NCBI GenBank assembly: GCA_031384695.1
Contig: JANNAV010000114.1
Coordinates: forward strand, 1-13,415
Direction of reading: 5' to 3'
DNA length: 13,415 bases
From: JANNAV01 sp031384695
GTDB lineage: Bacteria > Pseudomonadota > Alphaproteobacteria > Rhodobacterales > Rhodobacteraceae
Of this stretch, positions 1 to 9,039 are shown piece by piece (the stretch's first letter is position 1; every line of letters begins with the position of its first letter). Position numbers and translations under genes: made by a program. The notes beneath the pieces were generated by a model, which saw nothing but the letters and a program-made list of their open reading frames with translations, made no database searches and was not told the DNA's origin.

Positions 1-1845
<1,845 letters not shown>

Positions 1846-1868
1846 ACGCGCAGCTTCCGGAATGAACT

Positions 1869-1900
1869 GCCCCCCGCAGGTTCTGCGGGGGGCTTTTTTT
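1869..1900 (+). terminator. Intrinsic terminator of rpoC
   Basis: A perfect 11-bp stem (GCCCCCCGCAG at 1869-1879 with CTGCGGGGGGC at 1883-1893) encloses a 3-nt loop and is followed by seven T at 1894-1900. It begins 23 bp after the rpoC stop. It is a textbook Rho-independent terminator and separates rpoC from the glycosyltransferase unit downstream. Confidence 0.95.
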
Positions 1901-1994
1901 ATGGGCAAGCGCCGGGATTCCCCTTGGCGCGGGATTGTGGCAAGCTGCTTGCGCGGTGACATGGATAGCGTTGCCGGGCAAATGGGGCGAACGG
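1901..1994 (+). promoter_or_regulatory. Leader between rpoC terminator and glycosyltransferase unit
   Basis: Because the strong terminator ends just before this stretch, the next three genes need their own promoter, most likely here. No convincing -35/-10 pair is visible. A 13-bp perfect dyad (GCAAGC-T-GCTTGC, 1940-1952) lies in it, and looser arms GCGCC (1909-1913) and GGCGC (1926-1930) precede it. The first has a spacer too short for an RNA hairpin but could be a protein-binding site. The promoter role is inference from position. Confidence 0.3.
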
Positions 1995-2831
1995 ATGCGC
2001 GTACAGGCTTTGGGGCTTTGCCGGTTTTCCTATCTGGGAGAGGGTGGCTTTCAGGTAGAGCATGAAACTTTGGCCGAACGCCGGGCGCTGCTTTATGACG
2101 ATGCGCGGCTGGCGCTGCGGTTCATGTGGTTCGAGCAGGTATGCCTGCCATGTTGGGCGGCACAGACCGACCCGGATTTCAAACTTATCGTGTTGACCGG
2201 CAATGACTTTCCCAAACCTTGGCTAAAGCGGCTGCGCGAAATGGCGGCGCACATCCCCCAGATCATCATCGAACAAGCCCCGCCCGGCCCGCACCGCGAA
2301 ATTTGCCGGGGTGTGATAATGCGCCATATCGACGCCAAAGCCGGTGTGGTGGGGCAGTTCCGCCATGATGACGACGATGCGGTTGCCGTGGATTATGTGG
2401 CGCGGCTGCGGTCTGATTTCACTCTCAAGCTGCGCCCGCTTTATGCCGCGCATCCGATGTTGGCGGTGGATTACAGCCGTGGCGTGACGCTGGCGGCGAT
2501 TGATGGCGGGGTGCGGATATTGCCGCAGATATCGCATAATTTGGCAGTGGCGCTGACGATTTACCTGCCGCCGGACCATCCGAAATCGGCGCTGGATTAT
2601 GGCCATCACCGCTTGAACAACCTGATGCAGGGCGTTTGTTTTCAGGACAGCGTGATGTTCGTGCGCGGCAAGCACGGCCGCAATGACAGCGGTGGGCCCT
2701 TGATGTCGGGCTATGCCTGGCCGATGAAAGAGGAAAACCGCGCCGCCATTCTGCAAAAGCGGTTTGCAATAGATATGGTGGAGTTTACGAGGCAGGCAAA
2801 CAAGCTCGCATCGGAAGGCGGAGTGGTATGA
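1995..2831 (+). CDS. Putative rhamnosyltransferase-like glycosyltransferase
   Basis: A 278-residue protein resembling the family annotated as putative rhamnosyl transferase (Rhamno_transf), common in Rhodobacterales. Family hallmarks seen are the N-terminal GLCRFSYLGEGGFQVEHET block (about residues 6-25), a FKLIVLTGN strand and the acidic FRHDDDDAVAVDYV stretch, with Asp125-Asp128 as the likely nucleotide-sugar/metal DxD-type site. There is no signal peptide or membrane segment, so it is probably cytosolic and acts on a surface glycan precursor. The frame opens at 1935, but the ATG at 1995 is preferred because homologues start close to the GLCRFSY block; a GGGG lies just upstream. Its stop overlaps the next start (ATGA at 2828-2831), so translation of the two is probably coupled. 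The sugar and acceptor cannot be told, and rhamnose is only the family label. Confidence 0.8.
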   Translation: MRVQALGLCRFSYLGEGGFQVEHETLAERRALLYDDARLALRFMWFEQVCLPCWAAQTDPDFKLIVLTGNDFPKPWLKRLREMAAHIPQIIIEQAPPGPHREICRGVIMRHIDAKAGVVGQFRHDDDDAVAVDYVARLRSDFTLKLRPLYAAHPMLAVDYSRGVTLAAIDGGVRILPQISHNLAVALTIYLPPDHPKSALDYGHHRLNNLMQGVCFQDSVMFVRGKHGRNDSGGPLMSGYAWPMKEENRAAILQKRFAIDMVEFTRQANKLASEGGVV

Positions 2832-4039
2832 AACACACCGCGCCCACCCGGGCATCCTATGACGTCGTGATCATCGGCGGCGCGATGATGGGGTCTGCAA
2901 CAGCGTGGTTTTTAAGCGACAACAAGGACTTCACCGGGTCTGTTTTGGTGGTTGAGCGCGACCCGAGCTATGAGTTCGCGGCGACATCGCTTTCCAACTC
3001 GTGCATCCGGCAGCAGTTTTCGACCGAGCTGAACGTCAGGATATCGCAGTTCGGGGCAGAATTTGTCCAAGATCTGCCGCGTTTCATGGGCGAGGCTGCG
3101 GCTGCGCCAAAGCTGCGAATCCAGAATTTCGGCTATATGTATCTGGCGGACTCCGCTGGTTTTGCCGAAGTGCTGCGTGCCAGCCATGCAGTGCAGGTGG
3201 CTGCGGGGGCCGCGACGCGGCTGTTGACGCCTGATCAGATCAAGACGGACTTTCCGTTTTACAGTGTCGATGATCTGCACCTTGGCAGCATCAACACGCT
3301 GGATGAGGGGTACTTTGACGGCATCACCCTGTTCGATTGCTTTCGCCGTCAGGCGCGGGGGCGGGGGGTGGAGTATGTGGCCAATGAGGTGGTGGCTGTC
3401 GGGCGCAACGCCAGTGGCCGACGGGTGCAAAACGTCACGTTGCGGTCGGGCGAGGTGATCGCTTGCGGCCAGGTGGTGAACGCCTCGGGCACGCGGGGTG
3501 CGGCGACGGCGCGCCTGGCAGGGATCGAAATTCCGGTCGAGCCGCGCAAGCGCTTCACCTGGATTTTCACCGCCGAGCGGCCATTGGACCGCGATCTGCC
3601 GTTGACGATTGACCCGTCGGGCGTGCATTTCCGACAAGATACCCGATCAACCTATATGGCGGGCGGCCATATCCCGGATGATCCGGCGGTGGCGGTTGAT
3701 GATTTCGACATGGATCACAGCTTTTGGCAGGATCATATCTGGCCCACCATCGCCAGCCGCATTCCGCAGTTCGAGGCGATCCGGGTGGTGCGCGACTGGG
3801 TGGGGCATTATGATTTCAACGTGCTGGATCAAAACGCCATCACGGGGCCGCATCCGGAGGTTGCGAACTTTCTGTTCCTGAACGGCTTTTCCGGCCATGG
3901 CCTGCAACAATCCCCCGCGATGGGACGCGCGACGGCAGAATGGCTGATTTATGGCGGATATCGCACGCTTGATATGACCCCGCTCGGGTTTGAACGGATC
4001 ACCTTGGGGCGCCCCTATCTGGAAAAGGCCATCATATGA
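2828..4039 (+). CDS. FOXRED1-like FAD-dependent oxidoreductase (DAO family)
   Basis: A 403-residue flavoprotein of the D-amino acid/glycine oxidase (DAO) fold. The N-terminal Rossmann motif is at about residues 12-30 with Gly17, Gly18 and Gly22; the second glycine of the usual GxGxxG is Ala19. The acidic residue ending strand 2 is Glu43. The protein resembles human FOXRED1 along its length: the QQFS block (62-65), the GYMYLA segment, the TPDQ..FP stretch, DEGYFD, and a C-terminal FAD-contacting GFSGHGLQQSP block starting at residue 353. Such enzymes oxidise a secondary or primary amine or an amino or hydroxy acid; the substrate here is unknown. The gene overlaps the glycosyltransferase and the aldolase by 4 bp each (ATGA), with a GGAG just upstream of the start. 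Cofactor and fold are well supported; the coupling to an aldolase suggests carbon catabolism. Confidence 0.85.
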   Translation: MKHTAPTRASYDVVIIGGAMMGSATAWFLSDNKDFTGSVLVVERDPSYEFAATSLSNSCIRQQFSTELNVRISQFGAEFVQDLPRFMGEAAAAPKLRIQNFGYMYLADSAGFAEVLRASHAVQVAAGAATRLLTPDQIKTDFPFYSVDDLHLGSINTLDEGYFDGITLFDCFRRQARGRGVEYVANEVVAVGRNASGRRVQNVTLRSGEVIACGQVVNASGTRGAATARLAGIEIPVEPRKRFTWIFTAERPLDRDLPLTIDPSGVHFRQDTRSTYMAGGHIPDDPAVAVDDFDMDHSFWQDHIWPTIASRIPQFEAIRVVRDWVGHYDFNVLDQNAITGPHPEVANFLFLNGFSGHGLQQSPAMGRATAEWLIYGGYRTLDMTPLGFERITLGRPYLEKAII

Positions 4040-4800
4040 AACTGACCGGCAATCCATTTCTTGCGGCCCTTCGCGCGGGCAAGCCGCAAATCGGCATCTG
4101 GATCAGCCTGAGCAGCCCGTTTGCCGCCGAAGCGGTGGCGGGGGCAGGTTTTGACTGGGCGCTGATCGATATGGAGCATTCGCCGAATGATCTGGTTTCG
4201 GTCATGGGGCAGTTGCAGGTGTTCGCGGGGTATCAAACGTCGGCCATTGTGCGGCCCGAGTGGAATGATCCGGTCCTGATCAAGCGGTTGCTGGATATCG
4301 GCGCGCCGGGGCTGTTGTTGCCGATGGTGCAAACGGTGGGCGAGGCTGTGCAGGCCGTCGCCGCAACCCGCTATCCGCCACGCGGCATTCGCGGGGTGTC
4401 GGGCACCACGCGGGCCAACAAGTTCGGCCGGATCAGTGACTATTTCAGCCGGATCGAAGATGAAACCGCCGTGCTGTTGCAAGTGGAAACCCGCGCGGCG
4501 CTGGCCGTTGCTGGCCAGATTGGTGCGGTGGACGGCTGTTCCGGCGTGTTCTTTGGCCCGGCGGATATCGCGGCCGATATGGGATTTCTGGGCCAACCGA
4601 TGCATGCCGAGGTGTGGGCGCTTATCCTGCCGGTGGCCAAGCGGTTGATCGCGGCGGAGATACCGGTGGGCAGTCTGGTGTCGGATGCGGCGTTTGCTCG
4701 CAAGCTGTTGGACGAAGGCTTTGCCTTTGTGGCCTGTGGTACGGATGCGGGTCTTTTGGCGCGCGGGGCGGATAGCTTGCTGAAAACGATGCGGGGTTAG
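4036..4800 (+). CDS. HpcH/HpaI family class II pyruvate aldolase
   Basis: A 254-residue (beta/alpha)8 aldolase of the HpcH/HpaI family, which reversibly cleaves 2-keto-3-deoxy or 4-hydroxy-2-oxo acids to pyruvate and an aldehyde using a divalent metal. Active-site residues line up with E. coli HpaI at constant offset: His48 (HpaI His45) in IDMEHSP, Arg73 (Arg70) in VRPEWND, and metal ligands Glu151 (Glu149) in VETRAAL and Asp177 (Asp175) in FFGPADIAADMG. The YPPRGIRGVSG signature is at 113-123. Length is normal and no key residue is missing. The start has AAAAGG 7 nt upstream and overlaps the FOXRED1-like stop by 4 bp. It ends a three-gene unit. The substrate may be a sugar-derived 2-keto-3-deoxy acid, as in GarL/RhmA relatives, or an aromatic meta-cleavage product; the sequence does not decide. 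Confidence 0.9.
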   Translation: MKLTGNPFLAALRAGKPQIGIWISLSSPFAAEAVAGAGFDWALIDMEHSPNDLVSVMGQLQVFAGYQTSAIVRPEWNDPVLIKRLLDIGAPGLLLPMVQTVGEAVQAVAATRYPPRGIRGVSGTTRANKFGRISDYFSRIEDETAVLLQVETRAALAVAGQIGAVDGCSGVFFGPADIAADMGFLGQPMHAEVWALILPVAKRLIAAEIPVGSLVSDAAFARKLLDEGFAFVACGTDAGLLARGADSLLKTMRG

Positions 4801-4891
4801 CAGACGCCTGCAAACCCGGCGATGATCGGCTTTTGCTCGCGTCGATATCAGCTTTCGGCGATTGTCGCAAAACTGGTCCGTCCGGTCTCGC
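4801..4891. other. Convergent intergenic gap
   Basis: These 91 bp lie between the aldolase and DUF2783 genes, which converge. No strong hairpin followed by a T-tract was found on either strand, so termination for both operons is not explained by an obvious intrinsic terminator. Confidence 0.5.
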
Positions 4892-5080
4892 TCAGCCTTC
4901 GGCAGCCACCGCAAGTGCCTCACGCAACAAAGCCCGCTTGCCCACCTGATTGGCCAGAATCAAAATCAGCCTTGCAGAGAGCCTGTCACTTTCGGCTTTG
5001 GTCAGGTCATTGTGGGCGGTGATGAGGTCTTCGTAAAATCCATCGGCATCATCAAGGTTGGGGGAAAGTATCAGAGCCAT
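4892..5080 (-). CDS. DUF2783 small protein, possible hydroxylase coupling protein
   Basis: A 62-residue acidic, helical-looking protein beginning MALILSPNLDDADGFYEDL, which I recognise as the DUF2783 family. The frame is open upstream of this point inside the flavin hydroxylase gene, but the ATG at 5078-5080 is chosen because GGAGGA (5086-5091) sits 5 nt before it and because DUF2783 proteins start with this NPNL..DGFY block. It overlaps the 3' end of the hydroxylase gene by 10 bp, so the two are surely co-translated. Function of DUF2783 is not known to me. By size and position it resembles MhaB of Pseudomonas putida, a protein of about 6 kDa required by the flavoprotein MhaA for 3-hydroxyphenylacetate hydroxylation; that role is inference. 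Confidence 0.85.
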   Translation of the reverse strand: MALILSPNLDDADGFYEDLITAHNDLTKAESDRLSARLILILANQVGKRALLREALAVAAEG

Positions 5081-6687
5081 GCTGGTCCTCCGCAACAGTG
5101 CTGCAACGCGGCGGCGATTTGTGCTGCATCTGCTATAGGCCAACGGGCGGCCACATGCTGATCGGGCCGGATCAGGTAAATCGCGGTGGGTGCCGCCCCT
5201 AAATATCGCACGCCGATGGCACCTGCAGCATCCTGCGGTGCAATCGTGACGGTGGACAGTTTCGTGTCTGGTGGTGCGCAGTTGATTGCCAGAAGCGTGA
5301 AGCCGCCGGTCAGATGGTCGAGCAAAAAACCCGCGCCCAGCGGTGCATCGGGGCAAGGCGCGCCGGGCCGGGTGCGCGCGGGGCCGTCCAACGCATCGGG
5401 CCCGTTCAGCGCCTGCCCGTCGTAGACCGCAGGCACGCTGAGCCGACCGGAATTGATCAGCGGGCGGGCGAAGGCGTGTTTGGCCGCAAGGGACAGCACC
5501 GCATCGCGGAAGGTCTTGCTCACTTCGGTTTTGGGCGCCAGGAAGTCGGTGGCGCGGGTGGAGTTCAGGATGTTTTCGTCGGCCGCCGCCACGCGTTCAT
5601 CGGAATAGCTGTCCATCAGGCGCACGGGGGCTTGTCCGCGCAGCACCAGATCCAGCTTCCAGCCCAGATTATCGGCATCCTGCACCCCGGAATTGGCGCC
5701 GCGTGCGCCAAAGGGGCTAACCTGATGCGCCGCATCGCCGGCAAATAGCACCCGACCATGGCGGAATTTGTCCATCCGGCGGCACTGGAACGTATAGATC
5801 GAGCACCAGTCCAGTGCGTATTCTACCTCGGTGCCCAGCATCGCATCCACCCTTGCGCGCACGTTTTCCGGCTTTAACTCTTTGGCGCGGTCAATGTCCC
5901 AGCCAAGCTGAAAGTCGATCCGCCAAAGATCATCGGGTTGTTTGTGCAGCAGTGCTGACGCGCCGGATTTGAACCACGGCTCAAACCAGAACCAGCGTTC
6001 GGTGGGAAAGTTGGCCTGCATTCTGACATCGGCGATCAGAAAGTTATCCTCGAACACCCGGCCGTCAAAGCTAAAGCCCATCTTTTCGCGCAGGGGCGAG
6101 CGCGCGCCGTCGCAGCCGACCAGCCACTCCGCCTCAAGATCATAGGGCCCGTCCGGGGTCATTATGTTGAGGGAGACATGGGTTTCATGCACCTGCACCG
6201 CATCGACGCGGTTCTTGCCGCGAATGTCGATGCTTGCGCCGCCTGCATTGGCACGGGCAATCGCTTCGACCAGAAAACGCTCGAAATGCGGCTGCTGCAG
6301 GTTGATGAAGGCGGGGCAGCGGTGGCCGTCTTCCGGCAGAAGATCAAAGCTGAATACTTCGGCGCGGTCGTGAAAAACCCGGCCTTTTTGCCAAACCACG
6401 CCTTTTTCCAACATCGCAGCCCCAGCCCCCAGCCGATGCGCAATCTCGAGCGTGCGCTTGGCAAAGCAGATCGCGCGCGACCCAAGGCCCACCCCTTCGT
6501 GATCATCCAGCACCACAACCGGCTGGCCGCGCAACCCCAGATCAAGCGCCGCCACCAGCCCCACCGGGCCTGCGCCCACGATCACAACCGGGTGGCGCGG
6601 TGGCGTGGCTGCATCCTGATCCGCGGCGCGCGCGTAAGGGTAAAGCCGGAACGCCAAAGGATAGCGATCAACCAGCGGCGCGTTCAT
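5071..6687 (-). CDS. FAD-dependent aromatic hydroxylase (MhpA/MhaA-like)
   Basis: A 538-residue class A flavoprotein monooxygenase. From the N-terminus: a leader of about 30 residues, the FAD Rossmann motif VVIVGAGPVGL (Gly38, Gly40, Gly43), the conserved DG motif in LVGCDGARSPLREK (Asp193), and the ribityl-contacting GD motif in VLFAGDAAHQVSPFGARG (Asp318). After about residue 450 there is a thioredoxin-like C-terminal domain ending in the family-typical RPDQHVAARWP. This domain order is that of 3-(3-hydroxyphenyl)propionate hydroxylase MhpA and related phenol hydroxylases, which use NAD(P)H and O2 to add a hydroxyl ortho or para to an existing one. The ATG at 6687 overlaps the MBL stop (ATGA) and has GGGAGG upstream; a GTG at 6705 is less likely. 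Being in an operon with hmgA, it may make homogentisate from 3-hydroxyphenylacetate; the substrate is inference. Confidence 0.88.
   Translation of the reverse strand: MNAPLVDRYPLAFRLYPYARAADQDAATPPRHPVVIVGAGPVGLVAALDLGLRGQPVVVLDDHEGVGLGSRAICFAKRTLEIAHRLGAGAAMLEKGVVWQKGRVFHDRAEVFSFDLLPEDGHRCPAFINLQQPHFERFLVEAIARANAGGASIDIRGKNRVDAVQVHETHVSLNIMTPDGPYDLEAEWLVGCDGARSPLREKMGFSFDGRVFEDNFLIADVRMQANFPTERWFWFEPWFKSGASALLHKQPDDLWRIDFQLGWDIDRAKELKPENVRARVDAMLGTEVEYALDWCSIYTFQCRRMDKFRHGRVLFAGDAAHQVSPFGARGANSGVQDADNLGWKLDLVLRGQAPVRLMDSYSDERVAAADENILNSTRATDFLAPKTEVSKTFRDAVLSLAAKHAFARPLINSGRLSVPAVYDGQALNGPDALDGPARTRPGAPCPDAPLGAGFLLDHLTGGFTLLAINCAPPDTKLSTVTIAPQDAAGAIGVRYLGAAPTAIYLIRPDQHVAARWPIADAAQIAAALQHCCGGPAWL
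5086..5091 (-). promoter_or_regulatory. Ribosome binding site of DUF2783 gene
   Basis: GGAGGA on the minus strand, 5 nt before the ATG at 5080. It lies inside the end of the flavin hydroxylase gene and decides the start of the small protein against longer readings of the same open frame. Confidence 0.75.
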
Positions 6688-7634
6688 CCCTGCAGCGCCT
6701 CCCACATTTGCAGATCGCGCGCGGCAGTCCAGATGCGGGGAGTGTCGATGCCTCGGGCCTCGTCATAGGCGCGCGATACGTTGAAGGGCAGGCAATGCTC
6801 GTAAATCGCGAAATCCCTGAACTTTGGGTCACAGGCGGCGCGTACCGCGTCCCAGGCGTCTTTCAGGCTTCCACCACGGGCGGCAACGCGGGCGGCGGGG
6901 GCGAAGGTGCTGTCCACGAAATCGCGGGTGCTGGCCAAGGCTGCGGCAACGGCGGACTTGCCGATCATTGCCCCGCCGCGCCCGGGTGCTACCGCGTCCA
7001 CATCAAAGGCCGCGATCCGGTTCAGCGTTTGGCCCCAGTCGCCGAAATGGCCGTCGCCGCAGTAGCAGGCCGAATGCGCCTCGACGATATCGCCGGTGAA
7101 CATCACGTTTTCATCGGGCACATGGATGACGATATCGCCCGCCGTATGGGCGCGGCCCAGATGCAGCAGATCGACACGGCGATTGCCCAGATAAACCGTC
7201 ATCTGATCGGTGAAAGTGGTGGTGGGCCAGGTCAGCCCGGGGATGGATTCGTGGCCTTCAAACAGGCGCGGAAAGCGTTGAAACTCGCTGTCCCAGTCTT
7301 CCTGACCGCGTTCGGCCACCATGGCGCGGGCGGTATTGCCCATGATGATTTGCCCCGCGCCATAGGCACTTGCCCCCAGAACCCGCACGGCGTGGTAGTG
7401 GGTCAGCACCAGATGGCTGATCGGTTTATCGGTGATCTGGCGCACCTTTTCGATCACCTTGCGGGCCAGACGCGGGGTGGCCTGCGCTTCGACAATCATC
7501 ACCGATGTGTCGCCGATGATGACGCCGGAATTGGGGTCGCCTTCGGCGGTAAAGGCCCAAAGATCGCGGCCGATCTCATCGAAAGTGATGGTCTTTTCCG
7601 TCAGGTCGCCTTGTGAAGCGAATGCTTTGGCCAT
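6684..7634 (-). CDS. MBL-fold protein with reduced metal site
   Basis: A 316-residue metallo-beta-lactamase-fold protein. The fold shows in the GVIIGDTSVMIVEAQ strand pair, LVLTHYHAV, HLGRAHTAGDIVIHVPD and VMFTGDIVE. The usual HxHxDH motif reads His79-Tyr-His81-Ala-Val83-Arg84, and the usual PGHG reads PGRG (Arg219). His163 and Asp182 are kept. In beta-lactamase terms the first metal site (two His plus His163) is intact and all three second-site ligands (Asp, His, His) are replaced. The start at 7634 is chosen over a frame opening at 7742 because AAGGAAA (7641-7647) precedes it and the longer form would overlap hmgA by 65 bp. It lies 43 bp after hmgA and shares an ATGA with the hydroxylase. 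Its substrate is unknown; hydrolysis of an ester, lactone or thioester in the pathway is a guess. Confidence 0.85.
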   Translation of the reverse strand: MAKAFASQGDLTEKTITFDEIGRDLWAFTAEGDPNSGVIIGDTSVMIVEAQATPRLARKVIEKVRQITDKPISHLVLTHYHAVRVLGASAYGAGQIIMGNTARAMVAERGQEDWDSEFQRFPRLFEGHESIPGLTWPTTTFTDQMTVYLGNRRVDLLHLGRAHTAGDIVIHVPDENVMFTGDIVEAHSACYCGDGHFGDWGQTLNRIAAFDVDAVAPGRGGAMIGKSAVAAALASTRDFVDSTFAPAARVAARGGSLKDAWDAVRAACDPKFRDFAIYEHCLPFNVSRAYDEARGIDTPRIWTAARDLQMWEALQG

Positions 7635-7640
7635 CAGTGT

Positions 7641-7647
7641 TTTCCTT
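7641..7647 (-). promoter_or_regulatory. Ribosome binding site of MBL-fold gene
   Basis: AAGGAAA on the minus strand, 6 nt before the ATG at 7634, in the 43-bp gap after hmgA. It decides the start of the MBL-fold gene. Confidence 0.7.
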
Positions 7648-7677
7648 GCGTTTCGGGCCATAACGACCCGGATTTGG

Positions 7678-9039
7678 TCACCGCACCCCCGGCGTGCCGT
7701 CGAACCTTTTTTCCAGCGATGCCCAGCAATCAATGTAGTCATCCTGCAAAGGCGCCTCGGTAGCGGCGAAACGGGTCAGGTGTTGCGGAAAGCGGGTCTC
7801 GAACATGAAGGACATCGTGTTGTCCAGCTTTTCCGGGCCGAGATTGGCGTTGGAGGCGCCTTCAAAGGCGGTTTTGTCGGGCCCGTGCGGCAACATCATG
7901 TTGTGCAGGCTCATCCCGCCGGGAACAAAGCCTTTCGGCTTGGCGTCATAGATGCCGTAAATATTACCCATCAACTCGGACATGATGTTTTTGTGATACC
8001 ACGGCGGGCGAAAGGTGTTTTCCGCCACCGCCCAGCGTTCACGGAACAAAACGAAGTCGATGTTCGCCGTGCCCTCCACCCCTGAAGGGGCGGTCAGAAC
8101 GGTAAAGATCGACGGATCGGGGTGATCGAACAGGATCGCGCCCACCGGGCAATAGGTGCGCAGATCGTATTTCACCGGCGCATAGTTGCCATGCCATGCC
8201 ACCACATCCAGCGGGCTGTGACCGATCTTCGTCGCATGGAACTGGCCGCACCATTTGACGGTGACGGTCGAGGGCGCGTCGCGTTCTTCGAACGCCGCCA
8301 CGGGGGTTTTGAAATCGCGGCGGTTGGCCATGCAATTGGCGCCGATCGGGCCACGGCCCGGCAGATCGAACTTCTGGCCATAGTTTTCGCAGACAAAGCC
8401 CCGGCACGGCCCTTCCAGCACCTCGACCCGGTAAACCAGCCCGCGCGGGATGATTGCAATCTCTTGCGGCTGAAGATCGATGATCCCAAGTTCTGTAACA
8501 AAGCGCAGACGGCCTTCTTGCGGCACCACCAGCAACTCGCTGTCGGCCGAATAAAAATAGCTGTCTTGCATGCTTGCCGTCACCAGATAGATGTGGCTTG
8601 CCATGCCGACCTGAATGTTCACATCGCCCGCCGTGGTCATCGTCCGCATGCCGGTAAGCCATGTCAGCGGCTGATCGGCATGCGGCAGCGGATCCCAGCG
8701 GTACTGGCCAAGGCTGATCACGTCGGGATCGATATGCGGGGCGGATTTCCAATAGGGCAGCGCGATCTTGGCAAAACGGTGCGTGTGCTTGACCGACGGG
8801 CGGATCCGGTAGCACCAGGTGCGTTCGTTCTGATGGCTTGGTGCGGTAAAGGCGGTGCCGGAAAGCTGTTCGCCGTAAAGCCCGTAGTTCACCTTTTGCG
8901 GGCTGTTCATGCCTTGCGGCAAGGCACCGGGCAGGGCCTCGGTTTCAAAATCATTGCCGAAACCGGGCATATAGCCTGCGTGCGGACCGGCGGGACCGGA
9001 TGCCTGACGCAGGCCGTGCGGTTTGGCTGAAACGGTCAT
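7678..9039 (-). CDS. hmgA: Homogentisate 1,2-dioxygenase
   Basis: A 453-residue Fe(II) dioxygenase that opens the ring of homogentisate to 4-maleylacetoacetate, the central step of phenylalanine and tyrosine breakdown. The N-terminus has the family YMPGFGNDFETEALPGALP stretch (23-41). The iron ligands line up with the human enzyme: His349 and Glu355 in WYHKNIMSELMG (human His335, Glu341) and His385 in LPHGPD (human His371), and the catalytic base is His306 in FDHPDPS (human His292). Length is normal for the family and the frame is intact. AAGGA lies about 9 nt before the ATG. It is the first gene of the minus-strand operon, divergent from a MarR-type regulator. The usual partners fumarylacetoacetase and maleylacetoacetate isomerase are not in the window. 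Confidence 0.97.
   Translation of the reverse strand: MTVSAKPHGLRQASGPAGPHAGYMPGFGNDFETEALPGALPQGMNSPQKVNYGLYGEQLSGTAFTAPSHQNERTWCYRIRPSVKHTHRFAKIALPYWKSAPHIDPDVISLGQYRWDPLPHADQPLTWLTGMRTMTTAGDVNIQVGMASHIYLVTASMQDSYFYSADSELLVVPQEGRLRFVTELGIIDLQPQEIAIIPRGLVYRVEVLEGPCRGFVCENYGQKFDLPGRGPIGANCMANRRDFKTPVAAFEERDAPSTVTVKWCGQFHATKIGHSPLDVVAWHGNYAPVKYDLRTYCPVGAILFDHPDPSIFTVLTAPSGVEGTANIDFVLFRERWAVAENTFRPPWYHKNIMSELMGNIYGIYDAKPKGFVPGGMSLHNMMLPHGPDKTAFEGASNANLGPEKLDNTMSFMFETRFPQHLTRFAATEAPLQDDYIDCWASLEKRFDGTPGVR

Noticed and set aside
1940..1952. Perfect dyad GCAAGC-T-GCTTGC as a second terminator hairpin
   Set aside because: The 1-nt spacer cannot form a loop and there is no T-tract; it is mentioned only as part of the leader.
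2223..2855. A 210-codon minus-strand open frame opposite the rhamnosyltransferase-like gene
   Set aside because: No motif; antisense shadow of a recognisable gene.
4015..4923. A 302-codon minus-strand open frame opposite the aldolase
   Set aside because: Antisense of a gene with all HpaI active-site residues; the translation is low-complexity, rich in Arg, His and Gln.
6600..7616. A 338-codon open frame on the plus strand opposite the MBL-fold gene
   Set aside because: Arginine, glycine and histidine-rich translation with no recognisable motif, lying opposite genes with clear family motifs; a product of high-GC codon use.
8122..9030. A 302-codon open frame on the plus strand opposite hmgA
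   Set aside because: It is the antisense of a fully conserved homogentisate dioxygenase, with no motif of its own.
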